Of a DNA stretch of 64,000 nt, positions 34,078 to 45,508 are shown in pieces (the first letter of the stretch is position 1; each line of letters opens with the position of its first letter). The stretch spans positions 7,998,001 to 8,062,000 of the forward strand of contig OY744463.1 in the NCBI GenBank assembly GCA_963556145.1, in the 5' to 3' direction. The notes beneath the pieces were generated by a model. It saw only the letters and a program-made list of their open reading frames with translations, did not search any database and had not been told where the DNA came from. The position numbers were made by a program, and so were the translations under genes. This DNA is from Hygrocybe punicea (lineage: Eukaryota; Basidiomycota; Agaricomycetes; Agaricales; Hygrophoraceae).

Positions 34078-34984
34078 ATAGACATTAAATTGTCCAGACC
34101 CTTTTCCTATCTGGCCAAAATGAGTGTGGGGAATTTGGCTGAGTGAGAATCGGCTGGATTTCTGACTTCTCCTTCCCCATTCTCAATTATCCTTTGTTGG
34201 GGGGTTTAAGATCCTGACATATACATGGTTGTTGGTTGGGAATAGGGGGCGTTCTCCAAGGAGAGGAAGAGTATGAACATTGATGGCACCCATCATTTGT
34301 AATTTCAATGTGACCCAGATGACACTGTCAAAGTCAACAGACACAACCACCTCATGATTGGGATGTCCACCTCATCTCACTCCAAGTTCACCTGGATAAT
34401 CCTGTTGTCTTGGCTCTTTCCACACACAAAAACCATCTGACCAGCCTTTGTCCTCTCAACTTGTCCTACTTCATCAAGCATGTCCTATGCACCTATGATA
34501 ACTAGATCACTGTGTTGTCCCTCCAGATGCATGTCAGGGTTGTTATCAGAACTTGTACAGGTTGATGATATATCTGTGGGTGATGCCATGCTCTTGGAAC
34601 CATCATGACTTCCAGCAGAAGACTGAGGATTGAGAGGATAAGGTAGGATGTGGTCAAGGATCTGTACTGGGCTATCTGTATTGAACATGGAAAAGAACCT
34701 GGGCTCTAGTCAATAACCTCTGTCCTTCTATTCACTCCACTTTTTGTCAAGCACAAGCATTCCACTCTGATCAAATGTGACTGTGTTTGGAAGAATGTCA
34801 TTGTCGGTTGTTGGAATAGCCAATGGAGTATTATAGTCATCAAGGGGGCCTATGTCCTGTTCATGAAAATGGTCTTCATCCTCTGCCTCACCACCACCAG
34901 CCAGAGGGATTTCCTCAACAGATAACCTTTGTCTTGGCCAAATTTTGAATACAGGTTCAGCTATGGTAGCCCTTCTCATCACCC
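34078..34984 (-). other. weakly coding-like stretch, unassigned
   Basis: Two minus-strand open segments (34485-34688, Ser-rich; 34728-34982, acidic GGGEAEDEDHFHEQDIGPLD) could be upstream exons of the neighbouring unknown gene. No motif or splice pair is convincing. Confidence 0.25.
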
Positions 34985-36180
34985 TGTTACATATAAGTAT
35001 GGTACTCTGCCGATCATACCTTGGTGTGCTTGTGTGTCACTGTGGCCTCATAGTGACCACCATATTGGCCCATCAGACTACTTTTCACTTGGGGGGAGTT
35101 TGATGAAGTCATCAAGTGGTTCAGAGGACCTGATTTTCATCCACTCTGTCTGGATTCCGATCTGCAAGATATGCTTTTTGACTGGACTGGGGGGCATGCA
35201 GGTGCGGTTGTTGACCTCCGGGATAAATTGTCATATCAGGTAACAAAGTTCAACATGTTTTATTCAATATTTGTTAAAATGTTAATAGAGGAGGGAAGAG
35301 ATGTGGTCAGGTGGAATATTCACTATCAAAATCTTTTATGAAGAGAAACCATGAAGAGAACTATTCAAAGCATTCACAAGCACACAAGGTTTTGCATAGG
35401 GACTTCCTGGAGATAACGATCTGGGACACCCAAGCACAACAGGCATTTTTTGTGAACTCCTTTTAAATGGCTCTATTATATGCAGAGACAATATCAGTGA
35501 CACATTGGACTATTGTTATGCATGTGGATGGGTCCACTCTGATCTTGTCAATGACAAGGTTGAATATATTTTCTCCTCACCCCTTCACACTGCCTTTCTT
35601 GCATGGAAGTTGATACCATGCAAAAACAAATGCCAATATGAATCTGTCTTCAATATGGTGATTGTGGTTCTCTCGAAGTTCAAGCCTTCCCAGTTGCTTG
35701 TGGCTAATCACTATGGTGCAGCTCCCTGCACCTGGCCAAGTGAGGCCCAATACCAAGATGAGTTCTATTGAGGGCTCTTTGTTGTCACACAAGGGGTGAT
35801 CATCATATCTCCAGAGTATATGTGCTCTGAGGGATCATGGATTGGGAGGTTTGATTTCTTTGTTCCAACAAAGCAGATAGAGATCTTGTGAGATGGAATT
35901 AATATTGGAAAGTATCACTCATGCTTTGGACTTCATGGAGCATATGGTGCATGGTTGACCAGTGGCTCTATGAAAGACTATATTATCCTTGATTTTTGGA
36001 CTAATATGCCACAGCAATACCCAGGTATGTCTTTTTCTCCATGCCATGTAATTTTTAACTAATGCTTGAACCAGACATTCTAAAATTGTTTCATGTTATT
36101 TTCCAAGCTGAGTTCAGCTGTGTCACCATTGTTGACAACATGTTCAAGGGGATGGATAAGTTCATGATATTGGAGGCTTA
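34985..36180 (+). pseudogene. crinkler-like NTPase/nuclease protein, C-terminal part
   Basis: Plus-strand pieces fit a multicopy agaricomycete family related to crinkler (CRN) NTPases: SLGEFDEVIKWF-like text near 35090, then DMLFDWTGGHAGAVVDLRDK (the GHxGAV motif after the P-loop NTPase), DYCYACGWVHSDLVND, VEYIFSSPLHTAFLAWKLIP, QYQDEFY, then ISPEYMCSEGSWIGRFDFFV and QIEIL-stop-DG, a PD-(D/E)xK-like nuclease core in relatives, and YGAWLTSGSMKDYIILDF. TGA at 35889-35891 stands where relatives have Arg. An intron starting GTATGT near 36025 precedes the final exon AEFSCVTIVDN, ending TAG at 36180. The N-terminal half with the Walker motifs is missing. Confidence 0.6.
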
Positions 36181-36477
36181 GCCCATGGTTGCATTTGTTT
36201 TAATTTTGGGGTACATCTCTCATTTTACATTTGTCCTTGTACTTCTAGTTATGTAAATGGGCACACAATTTCCAACTTTGGTTCTGTTCTATCAGACAAT
36301 GGGCAGCATATGTGGATGAGATGATGCCAGCCTGGCACATCTGGTCATGTCCACAAAGATTTACTCAATCACATTGCAATGAGGAATGACATGTGTATTA
36401 TTGTGGCTAACAGAGATGAACAGAATCGCTAGCAAATGACAGTCTCAAGGTGGACTGTTCTTACCTGTTCCTTGAAT
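36181..36477. other. intergenic, nothing recognised
   Basis: About 300 bp between the crinkler-like remnant and a hAT-end-like sequence. No gene was seen. Confidence 0.35.
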
Positions 36478-36570
36478 TAGTGTTGCCGAAGTTTGGTTCA
36501 GTTTGGTTTTTCAAGGTTTTTGAAAACCTGAACTGGTGGTTCAGTTCAGCCTTTTTGCTGAACCCGAACA
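36478..36570. mobile_element. solitary hAT-type end with GGTTCAG array
   Basis: TAGTGTTGCCGAAGTTTGG at 36478 is followed by GGTTCAG, GAAAACCTGAACTG, GGTTCAGTTCAGC and CTGAACCCGAAC. The same start (TAGTGTTGCCGTAGTTCGG) and array occur at 58837. No matching right end with an 8-bp duplication was found, so both look truncated. Confidence 0.55.
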
Positions 36571-36795
36571 GGGGTCATGGTCAATGTTTGATTGTGAATG
36601 GTTGATGATAACCTTGTGATGGCAGACTCTGGAGTATAAATAGCTACTCATCCATCCACATTACCATGGGAGTATGATCAAGTAAATGTTATTCTTAGTT
36701 GTCAGTCATGAAAAACTCTGTTGTGAACAACCTATAAAATCCTTCCTATATGAGGATCTTTCATAAACATAACAATAAAACTATGGAAGATATAA

Positions 36796-37912
36796 TTACT
36801 TTCTCCTGGACTTATCTCCATGACGAAGAACCCATTTGTCAGTAAAACATGTAAGAATGATATGCTGGCCGCTTTTTATAGGAGCACTGCAATGAGCTGT
36901 CCTCCCCATTAGCCCTCCATATATCTGACCCGATACAATAGGTATCTTCTACCCAAGTTGGGGACAGCATAAATCTCCACCTTCCCAGTTGCCAAGTGGT
37001 ATAATCCAAGTAATTGAGTTAGGGTTGTCATTCCAATTGAGATGGATGATATTACTGCAGCCCTCCTTTACAGCAATGGTGAAGAAAGCACCACCAAAAT
37101 CAAATGCTGGGCGAGCACCTAATTGTTTTTGCAAAAGGTGATGGACACAGGCAGCTGCCCTATGTCAAAGTCAGAATATAAATCATCCATATTGATTATA
37201 AACTCACCGCATGTGCCAAAGCCATGAATGTGGAGAATAGGTAAAAAGCAAGTTATTTACCAGTGGTGCTGTATGGCGCTTTACTGCTGCCAGGAAATCA
37301 TCTACTGTGGCTGCAATCACCAGGTTGTGGTTACAAGACTCAGCCATTAAGCAAGGTTTTTGAGACATAATGGACCAGATGGCTAAATGCCAGGCTGGGG
37401 GTCAGGGTGGAGTAAGTGAGGTAGTCGGACAGATTGAAGGTGATTAAATTTTTTGATAAGCAAGTTCTGTCAAGATTGTCCCAGCACACTGTCCACTTGG
37501 AGACTAGTAAATGGTGGATGATGAGGAGACATGACTTGTTTTGGAATTGATGCTTGAAGAAGGAGAGTACTGGTCACAGGTAATCTGGGGAGGGATGATG
37601 GATCAAAAGGGTAGTTTTCTGCAACCATCTCTCTGACTCTCTGTTGAGAAATCTTGCCAGTCAGAAATTCCAATGGATAGGGTATCATGATCACAGCTAA
37701 AAAGTTAGCACTCTGCTGTTATCAAGAGAAATAGATTAACTTTCTTCACAGATAGTTAGTAACTGCTCCTTGGTAAGGGAATTCCTAAATGAGTACCACT
37801 GAGCTCGTTTCATGTTCTTTTTATCATTGTGATGTTCTTGGCCTCTTGCGCCATGCTTTGGTTTGCCATGACCTTTCTTGCGCTTGTGAGTGGTCATGCC
37901 TGGGCCAGTGGT
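36796..37912 (-). pseudogene. 2OG-Fe(II) dioxygenase-like gene, 3' part, split by the KDZ element
   Basis: Minus-strand exons: a Lys-rich linker MTTHKRKKGHGKPKHGARGQ (37910-37740), PSLPRLPVTSTLLLQASIPK (about 37580), VIAATVDDFLAAVKRHTAPL (about 37290), and FDFGGAFFTIAVKEGCSNII followed by HLNWNDN, SITWIIPLGNWEGGDLCCPQ and LG (37134-36950). One frame over, this continues KIPIVSGQIYGGLMGRTAHC, SAPIKSGQHIILTCFTD, and stops at TAA 36796. The order HxD-like, then distal His (TAHC) and the following basic region, matches fungal double-stranded beta-helix dioxygenases, which include the TET/JBP-like group associated with KDZ transposons. The metal-binding Asp expected in HxD is Asn here (HLN). The upstream exon continues beyond the transposon at 43555. 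Confidence 0.55.
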
Positions 37913-38574
37913 GAGCACTATCTGATTCCATACACATCCCACTGGATTCCCAGTCAGGATTCTGAGAATTCCCAGTGGAATTCCACAGCCAAATTCCCAC
38001 TTTCTCACCAAAATCAATTTTTGGAATCAGGGATTCCAGTGGGAATCCCTTGGGAATTCACTGGGAATTAACCTGGAATCTACTGGGAGTCTACCAGGAG
38101 TCTACCCCAATTTCCGAGCAATAGCCAGATTCCAGGAATGCTACCAAACTAAAAGTTCATTATAATAAAGATATTATTAACATAGTAATTATTAATCTAG
38201 TGTGACTATTTTGGAACTTAAGAATCCCAATTAAGGAGCTGCCTGGGGTTCAAGCCCAAGGAACAATAACCTCTTAGACCAGTCTTTATACCAGCAGTTC
38301 AGCGCACGGGCCATCAAGTCCGTGTGTAACAACAACAAGGACATGTCATGTGAGTTTTCTCAACTCAGCTCACTCACACTGTCCCATTGTCGACTGTGCC
38401 CACCAGCCACCAAAAAGCAACAACATGGAGCCACGCACATCCTGTCCTGCAGCTGCCCCATTCCAGCAAGGCCGTTGGGAGCCAATCCAATGCTAGAAAA
38501 GGCCGAGGAGAAACAGATGGAGCCAAAAAAGTAGCCAGGTACATCTTGCATTCATTTATGCAGTATTGTACTGA

Positions 38575-40335
38575 TATTTGATGTAGGAACAATATGACTA
38601 TGACATCAGATAATCCGCCTACACCCAACACTGCCGCCACGTCCTTGCATGGATTGCCCTCTTATTGATCGTCATCCCACTCCAAAACGTCAAAAAAGAC
38701 TACGTGAGGTCAAAAGTAAGTGTCCAACTCATCTCTATATCCATTACTGATCTATTTAAATTACAGGAAAAGCTCCATTGCCCATTTGAAGGAAGATGAA
38801 GCAGCAGACTCGAAAGGTGTGTCTGCTCATTTGACTCCATGAGTCCTAATATAATCACTCTGTTGTTTTCTGATTCTACGAATGTCTTTTTTCTTAGCAC
38901 TGAACACATTCTTGAGCAGAGTGGGGACATGGTCGCCCCCCCTCCCCGTCGCTGCCTTTCAGCACCAGTCCCCTTGTTACCACCCAAGCCGGTGCTTGCC
39001 ATTTCTAGGCACACACGTAGGCCCAATGTCACCGAGGACCCTCATGGTGATATCAGCTCTGATGACCCAGGTGATGCCATTGAAAGTGACATGGAAAATG
39101 ATCAATCTGATCAATCTGTCGATGATGCGGTGTATGCTGCTGAATTTGAAAAATCTGCCAACGAAGCCGATGAAGCTGATGATGTTGAGGATGTTGATGC
39201 TGTGATCAAGGATGTTGCTGATGCTGTAGTTGTGGATGTTGTGGATGCTGTTGTTGAGGATGTGGCTAATGCTGTTGTAGAGGATGAGGATCCTGCTGCT
39301 GTGAGGGGAGCTCGACACTCGAAACCCAGGCTTTAGGTTACAGGGTGCTTTGCGAACTGAAGGAGGACTTTTCTGTGGCCGTGCCACTGGTAATGGATTC
39401 CGCTTTGCTGATGCCGACTCTCAACTGTCTGATTTGGCATCTGTGCTGATGGGGCATATTCTCCTCTATGATAATCGTGTGTCCACCAAGCCTATTTTTA
39501 CCATCAAGCAGCCTGTGGCTCCCGACATGAAGTCGGTTCTTACTCAACTTTCTGTGAAGTATTCGCTGGTCTGAAGTAAGAATTAATCTCCCTATGTTGA
39601 CTGGTTCTAACTCTCTTTATTAGAATATAATCAGCACATCTTCATCAAGGAGGATGAAGAGTGGATGCTTCGAGGTCATTATAAGCAGGCAATTGAGGAT
39701 CTGGAGCCACTTTCATGGACAAAGGGTGTGGAACCTATTCTCGCACTATTGATGGTATGATTATTGTATGTCGCGTTGCGAAATTGTCCAGACATCTGAT
39801 TTTTTAGGATACTGAGCAGGACATTCCCCCTCCTAGTGTTTCTGTTAGCTCTACTTCAGTTATGAGTGACCTTGCTGAGTGCTTGTCTATTCCAGTGCAT
39901 CTCACCACCTATGTTACCCATCCTTCTATGCTTGATGCCTACCAATGTTGGAAAGGCTTCAATGATGCTTCTGACACCCTCAACGGGATGATCTCTGATG
40001 GAAGTTGAGTGGGTAAGCGGCCTTCGGTGACTGATCTCATCACCATCTTTTCAAAGAGGACTATGTGGTATAACTATTATGTCAAAGCATTCGAGGATGT
40101 CGAGAATTATCCACTGCTCCACAAATGGCTTGAACAGGCTGATGATGCACCACAGGCATCTGATCTCTTTTGAAAACAAAAATCTACTTATACCTTCATG
40201 GATATCTTTGACTATCATACCCACAACAAACCTGAACAGCAGCTCAAGAGGAAGGGGAGGGTGAATGAGGAGGATACGGTTAAAAAGGTGAAAAAGGTGC
40301 AGAACTTAGGGGAGAAGGCTCAGTGCCAGTCATGA
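38575..40335 (+). pseudogene. KDZ-element gene 1, conserved agaricomycete protein of unknown function
   Basis: Exon 1 ends LIDRHPTPKRQKRLREVK at a GTAAGT donor (38716). Later exons give TEHILEQSGDMVAPPPRR, an acidic repeat tract (VEDVDAVIKDVADAVVVDVV, 39185-39290), LQGALRTEGGLFCGRATGNG-like text, SVLTQLSVKYSLV, EDEEWMLRGHYKQAIEDLEP, then SVTDLITIFSKRTMWYNYYV, FEDVENYPLLHKWLEQADDA, STYTFMDIFDYHTHN and a Lys-rich tail, stopping at 40335. The series 'YYV..F..V..YPLLxxWLE..DDAP' is a family marker that I know from mushroom genomes. In-frame TGA codons (about 40006 and 40170) break it. Its position inside the element suggests an accessory role in transposition. Confidence 0.6.
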
Positions 40336-40717
40336 GTAGATAGTCTTGTGCCATACAAATCTAAATACATCCCAACTCAATTTTATCATAGTTGGCTCCT
40401 CACTTTTTTGTTTTGTTGTGGACATGTATTTTAACACATGTCTGGATAATGGCTCTTCTTTGTGGAAGTGCTCTCCTGCCTGTGACATATGCCCTTCCAA
40501 CTACCACACCATTTCCTGACCTACCTTTTGCCAATTTCAGCCAACTCATCCTTGGCCAGTTTGGTTTGCAGATCAAACTCACTATGGTTCTCATGATTTT
40601 ATTTTCCCTCACACAAACTCCAACATGCTCAATCTCCATGCACAACAACAGCATCCACAGTGTGATGGAGAGATTAGAGTAACAGTTGCTGGATGGATGA
40701 AGGCATTTGTTTAGAGT

Positions 40718-42817
40718 TTGCAAAACCGGCTTGGTGCTATGACCAATGATCTGTTCCAACCATGTGATGGATCCCTCCCATCTCGAGATGCACGCATTAC
40801 TACCATTGGCTGGAAGGTGGACAACATTGTGCAAGGTCTTGGTCTTATGCCATATCACCATAATGACCAGTTTCACACATGGCTTGGTCAGATTTCAGAT
40901 ACTGACATTGCTCCTATTCAGCTATTGTGTCCCAATATTGCTGAATGCATGACTGAGGTATGAACCTCAAGCTTTACATCAAACCATCCAGGAACACAAT
41001 ATTCCACATGTTATTTTATGTGAAGGCACTCAAGTATATCATGATGTTGCTCTGACAACTGGATTTTGCCCATCTTGTGAGGTAGGCTGTTTGTTTTTTT
41101 GATCTGTTTTACTTTTTATTTTTACCAAACTAATTATAAACTTGTAGACACAATACTCTCCAGATCATGAACATATATCTGACCCTCAGAATTCATCTGC
41201 GTTCTTGGACGTCTATCTCAATTCTGCTAAATATCTGAAGATTGGCAAATCTCTCTGGGTTGATTGAATCTTTTCACATGCTGTTCTTAATGGCATATAT
41301 AGCTTCCATGCATCATCATCTGCATATGCTGAGTTCTAGAACCACAGCTATGGCCATAGAATATCAATATCATGTCATCAAGTCTGGCGATCATTTGTTC
41401 AAGAATCGATCCAAACAATTGCTTCCTCTTCCGATATTGATTGCACCTTGCACCCTGCTGCTTCTACAAAAGACATGGCAGAAGCTGCATTTGAGATTCT
41501 AGGTGAAGATGGAATCATTTGGAGTGCAGATCAACATGCATGCTCAGAGTGTACACATCCTTACAAAGCAACATCTGATATTCTTGCTGGTGGAGATCCT
41601 GCTGGTGGAGATCCTACTGGTACTGTAGGGGTTGAAGAAAATCAAGTCGTGCCTGCCCTTCAAGGACCTGATGCAAATTTAGCATTATTAGATGACCAGT
41701 TTGCTCATCAACAAGGTGTTCAGCAAGCTCAAACTATGGAGGATGCTATGGATCTTGACCATGCTCCTGTGAGAATGGTAGTGGTTGATAGGATAGTAAT
41801 GGGGCACCAAGTATTCTATTACTTTTCATGATGAAAACAAATACTAAAGCACTATAATATGTAGCATTGCACATATGATAGCTGTACTGGAGACTTGGCC
41901 AATGCTAGAGGTGGAGTTTTCTGTTCTCAACATGAAAACCTCTATGACAATATTTGCCATGTTCAGAATTGCAACAATCCCAAGGTTGTGCATACACGGG
42001 CATGCCAACAACATCAAGAATTGTGGTATCAGCACATTATCTGTTATGATCGCCAAACATTACTTGGATTTAATTGGCTTCTACGTCACTCTGAGGCTGA
42101 AAATTAACCATGGCTTCCTCAAAATTATCACCAAGCACAACCCCATGACCAACCAGCTGGTACTCAGCATCAACGTGCCAACTATTTCCAGCCATCCTGA
42201 TTCTACTGTGTTGAGACAATTTGTGCCCCATGTGGAATTGTTATCACCTGGACCAAGTTTTCAAGAGCAGAATCACCAACCAATATCTTAGAATTTCTGG
42301 AATCAGTATTTCCTACTGAAGACTCTCATCCTGATTTCATCTGTATTGACAAGGCTTGCTTAGTGCTTCGATCATGCATTGCTAATGGAAGCTGAAACAC
42401 ATGGAAGAACACTACAAGATTCATCGTGGACTCCTATCATTATATCAATCATCAGGTTGAGGACTACATCTGTCACAAATGGTGCAATCCTGCTCCATTA
42501 AATGGTTCTCAACCAAATCTTGTCATTGTGGAACAAGATGGAAATAATGTCCAACATTATAAGCATGCTTTTAATACACAGGTAAGTCAATGATACTTTT
42601 CTGTATGTCACTATACTCACAGTGTAATTATTAGGCCTGTGAACAGCTTAATGCATGGCTGGCAGGCTATGAGTCAATTCTCAAGCGAATGACTCCTTCC
42701 AACTTCAATTGGTTTCTACATACCATGCTGTTTTATCATACATGGCATATTATTGATAGGCAAACAGGAGATGAAGAAGAAGTTGAAGATGATGATGGGT
42801 CTAAAATTGATGAGTAG
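40718..42817 (+). pseudogene. KDZ transposase with CxC5/CxC6-like cysteine clusters, broken
   Basis: Order on the plus strand: SLQNRLGAMTNDLFQPCDGS, ITTIGWKVDNIVQGLGLM, IQLLCPNIAECMTE, then GFCPSCE, an intron (GTAGGC...TTGTAG, about 41081-41147), YSPDHEHISDP, VYLNSAKYLKIGKSLWVD, HAVLNGIYSFHASSSAYAEF, HQVWRSFVQESIQTIASSS, ACSECTHPYKATSDI, VKMVVVD-like VRMVVVDRIVMGHQ, DSCTGDLANARGGVFCSQHE, VQNCNNPKVVHTRACQQHQE (Cys/His cluster), ICAPCGIVITWTKFSRAESP, RFIVDSYHYINHQVEDYICH, KWCNPAPLNGSQPNLVIVEQ, KHAFNTQACEQLNAWLAGYE and MTPSNFNWFLHTMLFYHTWH. This is the KDZ transposase layout; DSYHY and EQLNAW belong to the RNase-H-like core. At least five in-frame stops (for example GTTGATTGA near 41266) inactivate it. 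Confidence 0.85.
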
Positions 42818-43320
42818 CTGGTTGTTATCTAAGTTCATGTTCATATGTAGTATCTTTTGCTTTTGACAATGATTGAAAACTACAATACAACAACAGCAAC
42901 AGCAATAACAACAGCAACAACAACAGTGACAATGGGAACAGAATGGGTATAAAGTGAATCATGATGAACCTTTGAAGGGTCCTTGGACTTTGCTAGAGGT
43001 TTATCCAATTATCAAAGACAATGCTAAGATAATGATAATTTTTTGGAATGGATATGGATCAGTATACACTGGAGTTAACAGTTAGGACTTAATAGTCATT
43101 TAGTATCTTGAATATTTGAAATATCTAGGAATAAAGCAATAAAGTTTACAAATGTTTTGCAAGGAATCACTCCCTACCAAATTTGGAGTGTGGGAAAATA
43201 TTGCATAATTTGGTTAGTGTGCCCATTGTATACCCAAACCCATATATAGTGTCAGATTTATTTTATTTACAAAATTGAGTGAGAAAGATGCAAAAAAGTT
43301 GAAAAAAGCCGACACTTTTC
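42818..43320. other. 3' flank of the KDZ transposase, no gene
   Basis: AT-rich, with a CAACAACAGCAA microsatellite at about 42886-42930. No coding evidence. Confidence 0.5.
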
Positions 43321-43554
43321 AAAAACTCAGGAGGATTCCCAATAGATTCCCAGTGGATTCTCAGTAAATTCTTGACTGAGTCACTCCATTCAAATAGATG
43401 ATATGCCCCACTAGACTCCCACTGGACTCCCACTGGACTCCTACTTGTTTCAGAATTTTATGGGATTTCCACTGTGGGAATCCAGTGAGAATCCACACCC
43501 AAAATGCGGCAAAGTGGGAATCTAGTGGGATGTGTATGGAATCAAACAGTGTAG

Positions 43555-43678
43555 CCAGTGGTAAAGAAGTTGAAATCACATGACTTATCTTGGTTGTTGG
43601 AACCACCTTGAAAGACACATGGATGAGTTTGTAGCGCAACACAATGAACCGGCCCAACTGCGCAGGTAGCTGACCCAC
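43555..43678 (-). pseudogene. 2OG-Fe(II) dioxygenase-like gene, 5' part right of the KDZ element
   Basis: Reading the minus strand toward the transposon gives HPCVFQGGSNNQDKSCDFNF, then FTTG at the target duplication. On the other side of the element the same frame resumes as PGMTTHKRKKGHGKPK. The exon is therefore continuous if the element and one CCAGTGGT copy are removed. Its own upstream side is cut by the LTR-like repeat beginning at 43679. Confidence 0.5.
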
Positions 43679-44518
43679 TGTAGAGGGTCAACGTCCCTCT
43701 GAGTCCGTATCCTCAATATGTCACGAATCCGGACGAACCCGATGCCTCTATTCAACTCGCATTCGAACCCGATGTAACCTGACGCAACCCGACGTGACAT
43801 GATGTGATGTGACCCGACGTGACCGATGTAACCCGACACATGCCGCTTTGTCACAGCTGCTTTCGGACCAAATCCGGCAGCCTCAAACGCCTTGGAGTTC
43901 CAATTGTAGAAGATGGATCTCATCGGAGTCAATCCCCGACTTCGGACTTACCTTATTTATGCATCCCCTCGTCCTTTCGGAGTTATGTAGGACTTTTAGA
44001 TCGTTTTCATGGATATTCCTTTTCCCCTCCATATTCCTGTCTTCGTCGCATTGCAACCCCCCTTTCCACATCTCCATTTTCATCTTTTCTTTGTAGTTTC
44101 TATCGGCCGAAGTAGACATTTCCGAAAGTAGCTACACTCACATGTACTATAAAAACGGTCCCCGACGACCGTACAAAAAAAAGAAACCAGTTCCCCCGTT
44201 TCCTCTCTCTGAGAATCAGCCTCTCAGTAAAATCCATCGCACACACTACTCGTCGGTTTCCTCAACACTCTCCCCATCCTTCTACCATCTTAATCTCTAC
44301 GTTTCTCATCACCCGACACCTGACCCGCCGTACCCGACACCGTCGGCTTCGTCGGCTTCGACCGGCCTCGATAGATTTCAGTAGTTTACTTGGCGGCTTC
44401 TTATCATTTATATCCTATCCTCTTACTGAAGCTCGCTAGACTATTCCTAGTCACTTTCACGCTGACCCCCACAGGCTTAGGATTACTATTCCGCAGCCAC
44501 CCCGACCTCGCCTTTACA
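43679..44518 (+). mobile_element. 840-bp LTR-like repeat, copy A
   Basis: Begins TGTAGAGGGTCAAC and ends CTCGCCTTTACA, so the termini are TGTA...TACA. It contains a TATA-like ACTATAAAAACGG at about 44151. Copy B at 51651-54177 is the same 840 bp, interrupted by an insertion. The flanking five bases (CCCAC left, TCTGA right) do not match each other, nor do those of copy B, so neither is a simple solo LTR with a preserved duplication. Copies A and B may be the LTRs of one element whose interior (44519-51650) lacks pol. Confidence 0.7.
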
Positions 44519-45508
44519 TCTGAAGCCCACCACGAGGATAATTCAGTGTCAAGAAACATTCATTCCATAGCCCTACACTTTCCTTTCGTCATCTCGAAAT
44601 AACCGTTGCCGCAGCACTCTACACATCTGACACCCGTTACCCGACTTCTTTACATTCGACACCCAACGCTCCGACATCTGATCACCAACTGTTGCACTTC
44701 AGGCTACCCCCAAACCTGAACAACTAGTTACAACTCACCTCTAGTACTGAACCATCTACATGTTGGTAAAAGTACTGGGCAGCCCTGGGACAAAACCATC
44801 GTCCCTGGGACGATACGTTGGGACGTCCCATTGTCCCTGGTCCGGTATATGGGATGGCCCATGGGACGACATTTGGTGTTGTGGGGGTGTCTGGGGGCAT
44901 TTGGGACGTCCCTTCTCTAGATATTTAATAGAAACCTCAGGATGATGATAGCATCTAGTTGTAAATTTCAAGGCCTTGTCATGGCCACTATGGGTACCAT
45001 GGGTGCTATAGCATAGTATAAGATTGTACATACTTATTCTTTTGAGAGTCACAGAGCTGATTGTCCTTCAAGGTCAGTGGCAGGGTGTGGAGATACAGCA
45101 GTTGTTTCAACATATAAAGACAGAAGGAGTGGGAGAGGGAGATGTTGGGTAATGAGATGGGAAAGAGGGGGAGGATTGAGGGTGTGCTTCTGGTAAACCA
45201 ATCCCTTGTGCATGTGGCAAGCTGAAGCTTGTAGGGGAGTAAGTGAGCAGAGCATGCATGATATACAAAGAAAAGTAGGGCTACATATGCAGAGGAGGCT
45301 GAGCTGAAAATTAAACACGTGTATTATGAAGAGCATTTGATCAGGATATCAGTGGTTATTACATTATTGGCTGTGCATACAATGGCTGACTGGGAAGCAG
45401 ATGCAGAGGAGAGATCTGAAATTAGAGTGTGTCTTGAGGACAGAAGGAGACATCTCACAGAGGCTTTATTGGGACATCCCACAGGCTCGTCTGGGATGTC
45501 CCTGTCGC

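Larger units (their letters stand above)
37913..43554. mobile_element. KDZ-type DNA transposon with perfect 8-bp target duplication
   Basis: CCAGTGGT stands at 37905-37912 and again at 43555-43562. The inner ends are imperfect inverted repeats sharing TGATTCCATACACATCCCAC, at 37921 and, inverted, about 43524-43546. Next to each end is an island of GGGAATTCC / GGATTCCCA / GGAATCC motifs (37930-38110 and 43325-43530). The interior carries a KDZ transposase with cysteine clusters and a second gene of unknown function. The 8-bp duplication fits the KDZ (Kyakuja-Dileera-Zisupton) superfamily. Length is 5.6 kb. Confidence 0.88.

Noticed and set aside
38225..38300. tRNA or SINE-like B box (GGGGTTCAAGCCC)
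   Set aside because: No A box at the right distance, no cloverleaf stems and no 3' tail repeat; it lies inside the KDZ element.
44519..44560. Primer-binding site directly after LTR-like copy A
   Set aside because: TCTGAAGCCCACC shows no TGG-type start or tRNA complementarity that I can name, so I do not annotate it.
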